64,000 nucleotides of DNA from Naegleria lovaniensis. Lineage: Eukaryota; Heterolobosea; Eutetramitea; Acrasida; Naegleriidae. The notes beneath the pieces are model-generated. The model did not search any database. It was not told the DNA's origin and saw only the letters and a program-made list of their open reading frames with translations. Of this stretch, positions 39,679 to 50,238 are shown piece after piece (positions within the stretch are counted from its first letter, which is position 1; every line of letters starts with the position of its first letter). Both the position numbers and the translations under genes were made by a program. The stretch covers positions 56,467 through 120,466 of the forward strand of contig NW_025407858.1 in assembly GCF_003324165.1 (NCBI RefSeq), given 5' to 3'.

Positions 39679-41370
39679 ATGGTGAGAAAGAATCTCTCCT
39701 TCTTCACTTTGAAATCTTCATCACGAGTTCTCATTCACAAAGGCTTACATCACTCACGAGAAGTTTTTAATCCTTGTATTGGCAAGTGCAAATTTCATGT
39801 TGAAGTGAAGAAGAAAAAAATGTTGCCAACTACAAATCATCATATTGAAACTGAAATTGAGGATAGAACTGAGGATATTGCTGGCCGTAGTGGTCATGGA
39901 CATCGTCATACAGTTGATAAATCAACAAGAATAATTCCAGATACGAAATTGGGTGGATATGAATTTTGGAAGTCTATCGGATCCCCTAAACATGTTGTAG
40001 CTCCCATGGTTGACCAAAGGTACGTGGAATTCCAATATTTGTTGTATTATTCATACCATTGATTGTGTAGCGAGTTGGGTACGTACTCATCACACTTTTT
40101 ATTATTAATAATTGCAATCATCACCAATTTTTATTAATTTAAATATAAATTACATTATCGGACACATTGCATTACTTTCTTTGCTCGCTACTGTGTAACT
40201 ATGAAACAAAATAATTATGCATGATGCTACTACCGGGATACTCTCGGGCTCAACAACAGCATTCCGAATTTTGGCACACAACCATGGAGCTCATTTAGCC
40301 TACACACCAATGTTTCATAGCAAAGTTTTCAAGAATGATGAAACCTATCGAACACTTCATTTCCAATTTTTAGAAAACGAAGGACCAGTTTTTGCACAAT
40401 TTTGTGCCAATGACCCTGATACCTTTGTTGAGTGTGGATGGTTAGCATGGGAAATGAGTAACCATAAAATTTCAGCTATTGACTTGAATTTGGGGTATGT
40501 GTTGGAGGCTTCATGAATATTATTTACCAATTTACCGTAATTGTTAATTTAATGGTTAATTCGTTTCACAATAGATGCCCACAAAGAATTGCAAAAAAGG
40601 GTAGATATGGATCATACATTATGGAAAACTTTGATTTGGTATATTCTCTCATCAATAAGGCACATAAAGAATTACCAGTTCCTGTTACTGCCAAGATTAG
40701 AATTTTTGAAGATATTGAGCTAACTTTGAAATATGTTGACACTGTTGTTTCAGCAGGAGCTCAAGTGTTATGTGTACATGGAAGAACGAGAGATCAAAGA
40801 GGTCACAATCAAAATTATGCTGATTGGGAGGTCATTAAATTGATTCGAGAACACGTTCCTCAAATTCCTGTCATTGCCAATGGCAATGTTCGAATGTATC
40901 AAGATGTACTTGATTGCTTGGAATATACTGGCGTAGACGCCGTCATGAGTGCAGAGCCCTTACTTTGCAATCCAGCTCTATTCAATGGAGGTACTCACAT
41001 TTGCCCTATTGAGCTTTGTGACCAATATTTGGATATTTGTGAACGCTATCCGCCTCCAGAGCATAGTTTTGTAAAGAGGCATATTTTTCACATTCTAGAT
41101 CGACCAATAGGAACTCAAAATCATTTTAGAGCCATGCTTGGTAACGCCCATAACATGGAACAATATCGAAAATTTGTGAATTACTTGAAAGGCCAGAAAG
41201 AAACTCTTTACTTGGATGCTCCACAGTATGAACCTTCGATCATGGTCGTGAGAGATCCTGCAAACCATCCCATTGATAAAAAGCCAAAAGGACGAGGTTG
41301 TCAACAAGTCGATCTAAACGAAGAGGAAGCGTCCAGTGCATTGGATCGAATTGCTAACACATCAAGGTAA
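39679..41370 (+). CDS. tRNA-dihydrouridine(16/17) synthase, DUS1 type
   Basis: Exons 39679-40019, 40071-40078 (8 nt), 40260-40494 and 40575-41370 encode 459 aa. The FMN-barrel signature APMVDQSELAFRIL is reconstituted only if the 8-nt exon is included. YTPMFHS, QFCANDP, DLNLGCPQRIA (catalytic Cys just after intron 3), GRYGSYIMENF, PVTAKIRIF and LCVHGRTRDQRG follow, all diagnostic of DUS1. It reduces uridine to dihydrouridine at positions 16/17 of the tRNA D-loop using NADPH and FMN. The N-terminal 95 residues are extra, with an Arg/Ser/Leu-rich, organelle-like start; a second ATG about 42 codons in could bypass it. The C-terminal end is Lys/Glu-rich. Confidence 0.93.
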
Positions 41371-41440
41371 AGTTCGCGCCAGTCAGTTCAACTACAAGGA
41401 GATTTAAAATCTCTCTTTGCCAATTTTGAGCACATAAAAA

Positions 41441-41908
41441 ATGCAAAAACATTACAAAGTACCTCTGTTAGACGAATACCATTTGTTTGTGGAGGAGAAC
41501 AGTGAGAGTATTGTCATTCCGAGAGATGGTGGGGATGAGCTGTCGTTTTATTTGGAAGAAAACTTGTTGGGAGTAATAATTCCAGCTCTGCAGGAGCTGT
41601 TGAAAGATTCCTCAATGGTGGCATCTCCAGAGTACGCAAGTGACGACATGAAGCAACAAGAACATACAAAATCAACAAATGTTTATTCTAAGGTGGATCC
41701 TCTCAGTTGGATTGCCATGTACCTTATTCGAAATAATCCCAAACATTCATCGGAAATACAAAATCATCCCTATTATAAATTATTGAAAGAGCATGTGGAA
41801 CATATTCGACCCTTAGTGGAGCAGAGCAGAAAAACATTACAAAAATCACAAGAGGATATCCGTCACGAAATCAAAGACTTAGCTCTTCAAAAGTTTAAAA
41901 GCAAATAA
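41441..41908 (+). CDS. Dpy-30-motif protein
   Basis: 155 aa. A helix-rich N-terminus (ENLLGVIIPALQELLK) precedes a Dpy-30-type dimerisation motif, DPLSWIAMYLIRNNP, at about residues 86-100, and a charged C-terminal coiled-coil stretch (EQSRKTLQKSQEDIRHEIKDL). Dpy-30/RIIa-type four-helix bundles dock onto amphipathic helices in histone methyltransferase complexes and in axonemal radial-spoke or other flagellar proteins. The N-terminal part resembles ciliary DPY30-domain proteins more than core Dpy-30, so a flagellar role is possible. It lies 70 bp after the DUS1 gene and converges on an IQ-motif gene. Confidence 0.75.
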   Translation: MQKHYKVPLLDEYHLFVEENSESIVIPRDGGDELSFYLEENLLGVIIPALQELLKDSSMVASPEYASDDMKQQEHTKSTNVYSKVDPLSWIAMYLIRNNPKHSSEIQNHPYYKLLKEHVEHIRPLVEQSRKTLQKSQEDIRHEIKDLALQKFKSK

Positions 41909-41976
41909 TATTAATTCGGATTTACACATAAATTAATTTCCAGTCCCATACATCTTAAATAATATTCAAACATAAA

Positions 41977-43716
41977 TTATTCAAAGTCAAAAATTGAGGT
42001 AGCATATCTGCCGGAAATATTTAGAGAATCCAAGAAAACGTCAGCTTTTCGATTCTTTTCCAATTCCACTTTGAGATCTTTGGATGTAAGAGATTCCACT
42101 TCTTTTGTCATGGCCATAAGAGTACTGTCTGAGTGAGTGAGAAGCTTTTTTGGACCGCTCTGAGCAGTTCCACTATTGGAAAACTCAGCTGCTTTCTTTG
42201 TTTCCATTCGAAGTCGCTTCATATATCTACGAGCAAGAAAGGATCTCCATTGGCTTTGAATTTTTGTGGCTGCTTGATCCCGCAAGGCTCTGTCTTCCAA
42301 ATATTTGACATACATTTCCTCAAGGAAAATTAAACGATCTGCTTCCCTTAATCGTTCCATATATGCAAATGATAAATTCATCTTCAACACTCGAGGAATA
42401 TTTTGTAGGGCGCTGTCTTCACTGAAACGTATAGTGTGCTTCTTATCATTGTCTCGTTTCGATTGATAATGTTGAACAAGACTCACAGCACTATGTGTTT
42501 TTTGTTTTCGTTCTCCTTTTTCATTCATAATGTCATTGACATAATCGTTGAAGGACAGTTGTGAGTTTTGTCGAATGTCATCTGGTAGTAAGAGAGGGTT
42601 AGAATAAACGGAAATTCCAACCACTTCAAAGAGAGGAGCTAATTCTGTCAGCTTTAAAAAGTCGGTATCATTTCTCATTTTCAGCATGTAGTTTTCTCCA
42701 TTGTACAGAAAAACGGTCTTTTTAGTGAGCTGACTTCTCCATAAAATTATGGATTCTACCAACTCTATTGTTACATCTCTTAGATTGGCCACAATGGTTG
42801 GTATTTCATTTTTGACCATTGGGTCCTGAAGCTTACTCATGAGCGAGGAGCTTCCAGGTCTATATCCATTGAAATGCATGGCAATTTCTTTGAGTCGCTT
42901 AATATACACTTCTCGTTGTTCCAAGCTTGTCAACACGCTGTGTTGAATGGAGCGAACTCCAGTTAATCGTGTAATTTCTCTGAAAATATTGACATAATTT
43001 ATGAGAGTCTCTGGATAAAAATGTCTCTTTGAAAATTCTCTCCTTTCAGAGTCCTCAATATTCATTTCGTCCCACAAGTTCTCAATGAGGGATCGCGTAC
43101 GAAGAAATATTTCTCTGAGAGAATTATCGAATATTCCCATTTGTTGCTTTTCTCTCTTTTTCATGTCAACAAGTTCTATCAATTGATTGAGCATGAGATT
43201 TTCAGTTAAGGAATTGAGTTTGTTGTTCGTAGCTTTCTTTAGAAAAGATCCCATTCCAGCTTCATCCACTTTCTCATTAGAATTATTTACTCCAGTTAAA
43301 TTCTGGAGTTTTGCAGTTTCATCCTCTGTTGGAGTTTCAAAATTTCCAACTTCTCCCAATGCTGACAAGGGATCATTGTCATCCAGTGACTGTTGTTGAT
43401 ACAGTAAAGCTTTTGGACCCAATTTCTTTTTGGTCAAGCTGGACAAGTCACTCAAATTCTTTTGTGCTTCATAGAGAGTTCTTGTCAAAATTTCATTGAG
43501 CTGTCTCTGATTCTTTTTCAAGTTCTCTTCGTCGGCCCTTCGATCATAAATATTCATGATGGTATATTCAATTTTTTCATTTCGGGTAACGACTTCCTTA
43601 GCTCCAAAGTCACTTCTGGATTCTAATCGAGAAGTAAAGGTCTTGGGAGTGACATTTTGCCCTTTCGGAAGCATGCTTCCCGATATTGGATTGGCATGGA
43701 ACGCTTGTGTCTTCAT
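41977..43716 (-). CDS. IQ-motif, coiled-coil protein (possibly flagellar)
   Basis: 579 aa, no introns. It is largely helical and charged. Near residues 480-505 the segment AATKIQSQWRSFLARRYMKR is a clear IQ calmodulin/EF-hand-binding motif. A long central part (about 190-400) looks folded and alpha-helical (TENLMLNQLIELVDMKKREK, LWDEMNIEDSERREFSKRHF) and is not recognised. IQ motifs recruit calmodulin or centrin-like proteins. Proteins of this size with one IQ motif are common in axonemes and basal bodies, so a cytoskeletal role is a reasonable but unproven guess. Start ATG at 43716 after a T-rich upstream run. Confidence 0.7.
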   Translation of the reverse strand: MKTQAFHANPISGSMLPKGQNVTPKTFTSRLESRSDFGAKEVVTRNEKIEYTIMNIYDRRADEENLKKNQRQLNEILTRTLYEAQKNLSDLSSLTKKKLGPKALLYQQQSLDDNDPLSALGEVGNFETPTEDETAKLQNLTGVNNSNEKVDEAGMGSFLKKATNNKLNSLTENLMLNQLIELVDMKKREKQQMGIFDNSLREIFLRTRSLIENLWDEMNIEDSERREFSKRHFYPETLINYVNIFREITRLTGVRSIQHSVLTSLEQREVYIKRLKEIAMHFNGYRPGSSSLMSKLQDPMVKNEIPTIVANLRDVTIELVESIILWRSQLTKKTVFLYNGENYMLKMRNDTDFLKLTELAPLFEVVGISVYSNPLLLPDDIRQNSQLSFNDYVNDIMNEKGERKQKTHSAVSLVQHYQSKRDNDKKHTIRFSEDSALQNIPRVLKMNLSFAYMERLREADRLIFLEEMYVKYLEDRALRDQAATKIQSQWRSFLARRYMKRLRMETKKAAEFSNSGTAQSGPKKLLTHSDSTLMAMTKEVESLTSKDLKVELEKNRKADVFLDSLNISGRYATSIFDFE

Positions 43717-44320
43717 TCTTATTTGTATGTATATTCTTTAAAGCGAGGTTCCAATAGTAATGATGAACCAAAAGATTTCCGATTTGCCCTTGCTATGAAT
43801 TTCAGGCTAAAGATGAGATAGTTGTGGTGTGTTGCAATCGTCGTAAATTTTCTTTTGTAACGGTTATTGAAATTCAAATTTACAAGAGAGATCAGCACGT
43901 GCTTGTTGGTGTTTCAAAGAGACGGAGTTCGTGCATCAATCAGCCACGCTTGAACTCGTTTCAATGAAATGATATCTTGAGAGTGGTCGATCGATTCGTG
44001 TTTGATCTATGGAGCCTTCTTGTTTTCAATTCAACACGAAAAGTGTGAGCAAACATGTTTGACTCTCATGACCCGAACCAGACTGCCGAACAGAAACAAA
44101 GCATCTACGGATTTGGCGCCAAATTATTTCAAAAAAATAACGAGAAACGATTCAAGTGGTTCCGTAAACCTCATCATCATCATCAACAGTTTTGGTTGGA
44201 AGAACAACCCGTTCATCAGTTGTTACCGAAATTGAGAATTATAATCTAGTAATACATGGTGATATCATTGAAATAAGCCGAGCCACCATCATCAATTATT
44301 TCAACGACAACAATTCAGAA
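43717..44320. other. Intergenic / 5' region of the DYRK gene
   Basis: 600 bp with no intact gene. A plus-strand ATG frame at 44055-44249 (64 codons, MFDSHDPNQTAEQKQ..) has coding-like composition and could be a first exon of the kinase gene or a short upstream ORF. No matching splice pair was convincing. Confidence 0.35.
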
Positions 44321-46846
44321 ATGAGTCATATTAAGGACAGCGGAGTAATGTTAGTGAAGAATGGAATAGATAAGAGAGGAACGTATATAATGATGCCTAA
44401 CCCTCCATCCAATTCCATTACTTCTCCTGTTCAGCAAGTTACTTCATCCACAACATCGGCCCATCATAGCCCACCACGAAAATATAAAGCAAATAATCAT
44501 CCAGTGGTACCGCCTCTGGAGATTGATCAGCTAAACAGCACGACATCAATTCTGAATGCCCTAATATCTTCTGAGGAGCTGAATCCTTTTACGGAACCAA
44601 ATACAGCTACAGCCATAAAAAAAACCAGCCTCAACATTAACTTGAATGGGGTGTCATCATCATCTGCACGAGTAAAACCGTTGGCAGGACCTCCCTCAAG
44701 CAGAGGAAACAGAAACTCATTGTCCAATATTGCCAATAGTGCTAGATCCAACTACAAAACAACATCTTCAACAACCAATAACAATAATGCTGCCTCGTCC
44801 ACTCTTACAACACCACGCTACCAATACTACCAAGTGCAGCCTCCTCAGATTGGGAGTATGATTTCTACCACATCAGTCTCAAAAAATGGATCTCAAACAC
44901 CTCGTGCCACAAATACGAGTCCCAACTCAAAACCCAAGCTTAAAAAAACTCCCTCAAAAAGTTCAACAAGATCCATCATTAAGAAACCCTCCGAACCTTC
45001 TGTACCAACGGTGACAGCTAATCTTGGCATGTCATTCATTTCTCCAAGACCACCTTTAAACTCAGCTCGAAAGCCATCCCAACAAAATGTAGTAACGACC
45101 ACAACATCAGCCGCCGTAGTGTCTCAGCCGCCTCAAATTACTCCAGATGAGCAATCCGCTTCTGTTACTGTTCCAACAGGAGGCAATGCAAGAAGATATA
45201 ATTTTTCTCAAATACCAACAATTCAATCATCCAACAATCCACCTCCAGCCTCTCATCATCAAAATAATACGGTCGGAAGCCTAAAGCTCAATCTTAATTT
45301 ACAACAGCAACATAAGGAGCCTACCATAGAATTTGAGGGCTTTGGTTCTGGAGTACCAGAATCTGTAAAAACTGCTCGGAATGTATCAAGTAAGCCTCAA
45401 GCAACAATGCCTTTAAGTGCTAGAGCTTCAAACTATACGGTAGATACCTCTTCCAATTTCCAACAAGGAATATCTTCATATGCTAAAGAAGAGAAGCAGC
45501 AGACTATTTATGATGTTAGTACAACATCAGGACACAGCTCACGGGCTTCATCTTCTAAATCTATACGAGGGCTGCCAAACACAACTGTAAATCTGAAGTT
45601 TATGGATCCTATCACTCCTGCAGCTGCTCTCAAGTCATACAGCGATTATTTAACGGATTATGAACAATCAGAAATTTTAGATTTCCACAAAATCTACTGC
45701 ATTGGAAGCACTGCCAGAAAAATCAAAGGAACTGTAAACGCAAATGAAGATATGAATTTTGGATATGATGACGAAAGAGGAGACTACAAACTGGTACTTA
45801 ATGATCACATTGGATATAGATATGAGGTTGTAGGATTTTTAGGAAAGGGAAGTTTTGGTCAAGTTGTAAAAGCCCACGATGTAAAGGAAAACAAGTTTGT
45901 GGCCTTGAAAGTTATTAGAAATAGAAAACGTTTTCATGCACAAGCTCTGGTAGAAGTTAAAATTTTGAAACATTTGAAGGACAATGATAAGGAAGGTAGA
46001 CATCACTGTATCGAAATGTTGTCCTACTTCACGTTTAGAAACCACTTGTGCATTACATTTGAGTTGTTGAGTATTAATCTGTATGAATTCATCAAGAACA
46101 ATAATTTTCGAGGGCTGAGCTTGGGACTAATAAGGAAGTTTGCATTGCAAATTTTAAACTCGCTGCAATACTTGTATGAAGAAAAAATCATACATTGCGA
46201 CCTCAAACCAGAGAATATTTTGTTAATGTCGCCATCTAAAACAGATATCAAAATGATAGATTTTGGTAGCTCATGCTTGGAAAATGAACGAATTTACACT
46301 TACATTCAATCTCGCTTCTACAGATCGCCAGAAATCATTTTAGGAATTTCATACGGAAGAGCTATTGATATGTGGAGCTTTGGGTGCATATTGGCAGAGT
46401 TGTATACTGGATATCCATTATTTCCTGGTAGAAACGAGTTGGAACAATTATGTTATATCATGGAAGTAATGGGAATGCCATCCAAGAAATTGATTCAGCT
46501 GAGCACTCGAAGGAAAAAGTTTTTCGACTCCAATAATCAGCCTAGGTTAGTTATCAACAAGAAAACCGGAAAGAAGAGGATTCCTGGAAGTGTGACGCTA
46601 CAACAAGCTCTTGATTGTCCCGACAAAAAGTTTGTCTCGTTCCTTGAAGGTTGTCTTAGATGGGATCCTGCCGAGAGATTTACTCCCGATGAAGCTTTCA
46701 GACATGAGTGGATATTGGAGTCATTAGCGCCCGTGAGGCCACAATACTCTCTAGAATCAAAGCAGGAGGAACGAAATGAGAATGACTACTATATTTTAGA
46801 TAATAAGCATCATGTGTTACCAGTAAGTGTTATTGATTTTCTCTAA
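44321..46846 (+). CDS. DYRK-family dual-specificity kinase
   Basis: 841 aa from the first in-frame ATG, 44321; the frame is open further upstream without ATG, so an extra exon is possible. The first 440 residues are Ser/Thr/Asn/Pro-rich and disordered. A DYRK-homology (NAPA-like) box precedes the kinase (DDERGDYKLVLNDHIGYRYEV). The kinase has GKGSFGQV, VALKVI, the catalytic loop HCDLKPEN, DFGSS, the activation-loop YTYIQSRFYRSPE with the autophosphorylated second Tyr, and DMWSFGCILAELYTG. These mark DYRK2/4-type (class II) kinases, which autophosphorylate on Tyr and phosphorylate Ser/Thr in cell-cycle, stress and cytoskeletal control. Confidence 0.92.
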   Translation: MSHIKDSGVMLVKNGIDKRGTYIMMPNPPSNSITSPVQQVTSSTTSAHHSPPRKYKANNHPVVPPLEIDQLNSTTSILNALISSEELNPFTEPNTATAIKKTSLNINLNGVSSSSARVKPLAGPPSSRGNRNSLSNIANSARSNYKTTSSTTNNNNAASSTLTTPRYQYYQVQPPQIGSMISTTSVSKNGSQTPRATNTSPNSKPKLKKTPSKSSTRSIIKKPSEPSVPTVTANLGMSFISPRPPLNSARKPSQQNVVTTTTSAAVVSQPPQITPDEQSASVTVPTGGNARRYNFSQIPTIQSSNNPPPASHHQNNTVGSLKLNLNLQQQHKEPTIEFEGFGSGVPESVKTARNVSSKPQATMPLSARASNYTVDTSSNFQQGISSYAKEEKQQTIYDVSTTSGHSSRASSSKSIRGLPNTTVNLKFMDPITPAAALKSYSDYLTDYEQSEILDFHKIYCIGSTARKIKGTVNANEDMNFGYDDERGDYKLVLNDHIGYRYEVVGFLGKGSFGQVVKAHDVKENKFVALKVIRNRKRFHAQALVEVKILKHLKDNDKEGRHHCIEMLSYFTFRNHLCITFELLSINLYEFIKNNNFRGLSLGLIRKFALQILNSLQYLYEEKIIHCDLKPENILLMSPSKTDIKMIDFGSSCLENERIYTYIQSRFYRSPEIILGISYGRAIDMWSFGCILAELYTGYPLFPGRNELEQLCYIMEVMGMPSKKLIQLSTRRKKFFDSNNQPRLVINKKTGKKRIPGSVTLQQALDCPDKKFVSFLEGCLRWDPAERFTPDEAFRHEWILESLAPVRPQYSLESKQEERNENDYYILDNKHHVLPVSVIDFL

Positions 46847-46956
46847 CTCACCTTTTCAAAATTTTACATTGAATGTTATTCATGTCATGTAAATATTATG
46901 TACAATATGAATTTTCCATGGAATTCAAAAGCCAATTGGAGGCCAAGATTATTAAA

Positions 46957-47598
46957 TTAATTTTTCAATGCCGACAACCGTTTTTGGAGTTCAATATCAT
47001 CTTCATCTTCAACAACCTCTTCAGGCTCTTCAGTTTCCAATTCTGTTTTTCCGACTTTGGTTGATCTCAATTTTTTACCAAGCACTTCATCCAATACTGA
47101 GCTAACTTCTTCGTCGGCAGCTTCTTCAACATCCTCATCTTCCAAAACATCGTCCATCATATCGTCGACCATTTCTTCAATGAGTCCTGCCTTCTCCATT
47201 TCTCTTGACATATTTCGAATGGTCTCGTTAAGTTCTGGTAGTTTCATCATTTGATTCATTGCTTGCATGACTTCTGTACTTTTTTTCAATGCTCCCATCA
47301 CTCGTAACTGTTGCAATTGTTGATCAAGTTGCAATATCACGGAATTAATTTGGGCTTTTGTTTTGTGCAATCGCACTTTTGATTTTCTAGTCTTGATTAA
47401 TTCTCTTGCCAATAATTTTGCTCCGTCTTCTTGACCTTTCCGAAGTAAATCCTTGATATTCTTCTTTGCTTTCACTTCTTCCATTTCAATTTTCCGAATA
47501 TTTCTGTCCATGTTTCGAACTTCGCCTCGCAAATTTGATTTCCATTCTTTGGCTAATTCTTCTGGTGTCTTTTTATGAAACACATCGAGTAGACCCAT
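46957..47598 (-). CDS. ESCRT-III subunit CHMP3/Vps24
   Basis: 213 aa from ATG 47598 (MGLLDVFHKK); the longer frame upstream has no good start. It shows the Snf7-family layout: a basic N-terminal helix pair (EWKSNLRGEVRNMDRNIRKI), KKGQEDGAKLLARELIKTRK, LRVMGALKKSTEVMQAMN, MEKAGLIEEMVDDM and an acidic C-terminus ending in a MIM1-like LQKRLSAL. The spacing and the GALKKSTEVM motif fit CHMP3/Vps24 better than CHMP2. It forms membrane-scission filaments in multivesicular-body formation and cytokinesis; the MIM recruits Vps4. It is divergent from the monooxygenase gene with 152 bp between starts. Confidence 0.92.
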   Translation of the reverse strand: MGLLDVFHKKTPEELAKEWKSNLRGEVRNMDRNIRKIEMEEVKAKKNIKDLLRKGQEDGAKLLARELIKTRKSKVRLHKTKAQINSVILQLDQQLQQLRVMGALKKSTEVMQAMNQMMKLPELNETIRNMSREMEKAGLIEEMVDDMMDDVLEDEDVEEAADEEVSSVLDEVLGKKLRSTKVGKTELETEEPEEVVEDEDDIELQKRLSALKN

Positions 47599-47750
47599 GA
47601 TGTTATAATGAATAATTATTCGTTCAAGAGGATGATCCAATAATAATAACAACAATAATTGTTTTAATAGTGAACAAGATCCGATGATCGTTGTTGTGGC
47701 TTATTTTTTGATGATGATGGTTAGAAGTCTTTTTGAACCAACAACAAAAA

Positions 47751-49597
47751 ATGTTTTCAGAGCGCTCTCGGAGCTTGTTGGACTGGTGTTGGCACACAAG
47801 CCTTTTCATCTTGAGATATTTGTTACATACCATCTATTTAATTTCGGAATGGTATTACTCCAACTTCTCCACGAGTGATTGGTTCAACCACTCGACGAAC
47901 CGCAAATTCTCAAAACCAAATTCCAAAGACTCGCCAAGAAGAGTTTGTATCATCGGAGCTGGAGTTTCTGGATTGGTTCAACTCAAAACGTTATTGACTG
48001 ATTTTTCAAATGTACCTTTTGAGGTCATGTGTTTTGAAAAGAGTGATCATGTTGGTGGATTATGGAGATTTGATGCAACCAAAAAACATGAGCAATTTTC
48101 TGAATTTATCCATGCAGATCGTGCTTCAAATATGAAAACGTCATTCTCTCATGATAGAGATTGGGAACACATTTCTCCCATGTATTCATCATTGCATACC
48201 AATACGAGCAGAGATTTAATGGCATTTTCTGATTTTCCAATGAATGAAAATGTCCCTGATTTTCCTTCTAGTGAACAAGTCTATCAATATTTAAAAGATT
48301 ACACTCAACAATTTAATCTTGAAGAACATATCCAATTTAAAACGGAGGTGATAAAAGTGTCACAACAGCCCTCACGCAATAATACAGTATCCACCTGGTT
48401 TGTTACAACCAGAAACGTAGATAGCGGAGAAGTTACTGAGAGAGAATTTGATGCCGTAATTGTAGGAAATGGAAGAAACAGCAAACCAAGAATTCCATCA
48501 TTTTTTCGAGATCTTTCATCTACATACAAATTTGGAAAAGTACTTCACTCGAAATATTACCAAGATGATTACGAGATATTTAAAGATAAGACAGTACTAA
48601 TTGTTGGAAGCGGTTCCAGTGGAAGTGACATTGCTTCAAGAATAGCTCTCGTTACAGACAAGACATTTATTTCCGTTCACAAAGGTGCTGCACTATTACC
48701 GAAATTTCATGATGGAAAGCCAATAGATCACAATCCAATACGAAGACGATATTTTCAATTTCTTCCTAAATCAATACAGACGCTTCTTGCCAATTATTTC
48801 ATCAATAGCAAGCTGCCAACGTCGAAGCAATTTTATCCATTCAACCACAACACAAATCGAAACCATACTGTAGGATTAAGCTCTGAGCTAATTATTGAAA
48901 TTGGATTTGGAAGAGTAAAGGTGTTACCACCAGTAACATCATTTACCGAGATGGACATTTCATTTGAGAATGGCAAAAAATTGGTTCCAGATTATATTGT
49001 TCTATGCACCGGCTATGATTTAGATTTCCCATTCCTGGACAAGGATGTTTTGAGAATGGACCAACACTGCTCAAGGACAACCATGCTCTATGAGCACATG
49101 TTCCACATGGATCAACCAAATTTAATATTCCTAGGATTACCTTTTACAGTTCATCCTTTTTTAGTATGGTAGGTTAACAATTATGTACTTCAATTATTAA
49201 TTTTTGGCATATTATTTGAAGCGAATTGCAAGCTCGATATGCAGCAATGGTTCTCTCCGGTCTCTGCTCAATCCCTTCAAGAAATGAAATAATTCTAGCA
49301 AACCAAAACAAAATCTCACAACTGGAACAAGCAGGAATTGACTCAGTCAAATTTTTTCACAGAGAATTTCATTTAGAGTATTGCGATAAAATTGCAAGAC
49401 TTGGAGGATTTTATGCTCATCCATTCAAATTTGAACACTCGCCTTATTTTATGGACTTGATGTTTGGTCCATTGTATGGATATCATTACAGAATCGAAGG
49501 CATTGGTCACATGGCGTTGGAAGAAATTGAACGTGTCATGAAAATGTACAAGCAAAGAAACAGCTCTTATTGTGAAAAGACTGACAAGCAAAGATGA
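47751..49597 (+). CDS. Flavin-containing monooxygenase (FMO-like)
   Basis: Exons 47751-49168 and 49222-49597 around a 53-nt GTAGGT..GAAG intron encode 597 aa. A hydrophobic stretch at about residues 10-32 (HTSLFILRYLLHTIYLI) probably anchors it in a membrane. The FAD Rossmann motif GAGVSG, the FMO/BVMO-type KVLHSKYY (identifying motif FxGxxxHxxxY/F), the NADPH motif GSGSSG and the C-terminal Rossmann end CTGYDLDFPF follow. The intron falls at the LQARYAAMVLSG helix typical of FMOs. The enzymes oxygenate soft nucleophiles such as amines and sulfides with NADPH and O2. Substrate is unknown. The N-terminal anchor is unlike animal FMOs, which anchor at the C-terminus. Confidence 0.92.
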
Positions 49598-50238
49598 CAT
49601 TTCCAAATTCGCGCCAGCAAGATAAGAGGCCTTCTTCATTCTCAGTTGCTCCTCATTGCACAACAGTCTTCTATTGCTTCTTACTACTGCATCATTGGGG
49701 AAAAGTATATCTATCCTGCTTCTCTTGTTGTATGCATGGCATCACATACGCGTTTGTTAATGTAAAGGCAAGTAGGAGAATTGTTTCGAACCCCGTGAAT
49801 GTATCAAGTAATTCTTTCCATTCCTTACAGCGCTTTTCAGAAGTTTTGTCCATGAATTTTTGAGTAGTAGATGTAAAGAAAAGTATATGTTGTGCTTGAC
49901 ATGTACATTTGCGTCACCCATAGCTCACCTCTAGATGTCGGTTGTGGGTTGGTTCTCCGTTCTAAGACCTGCACGACAAATGTGAACAACGATTTAAAAG
50001 TGTGAAGTTGGAATTGACGTTGAAGTATTGAGAGCGACTCCGCCACATCCACAATTTGGTGAGGCAGCCCAGCAGCATCAACTTTTGATTCATCCTTTCG
50101 AAAAAGAAACAACACAACAACAACACATAATCTAAACGACCATTGTTGCAACCTTGTGCGATTCGGTTGTGAAAATTCATCCCATAGAAGAGCTTTAACA
50201 AACTTTGAGTTACTTGGTCATTGACTCCAATCATCAAG
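49598..50238. other. Intergenic region, nothing recognised
   Basis: The 640 bp between two plus-strand genes hold only short frames without start/stop logic. A TTCGAACCCC string near 49786 looks like a tRNA B box, but no A box or arm pairing goes with it. The part just upstream of ATG 50239 is expected to hold that gene's promoter. Confidence 0.4.

Noticed and set aside
49780-49800. TTCGAACCCC resembling a tRNA B box
   Set aside because: No A box, acceptor stem or T-arm pairing around it on either strand.
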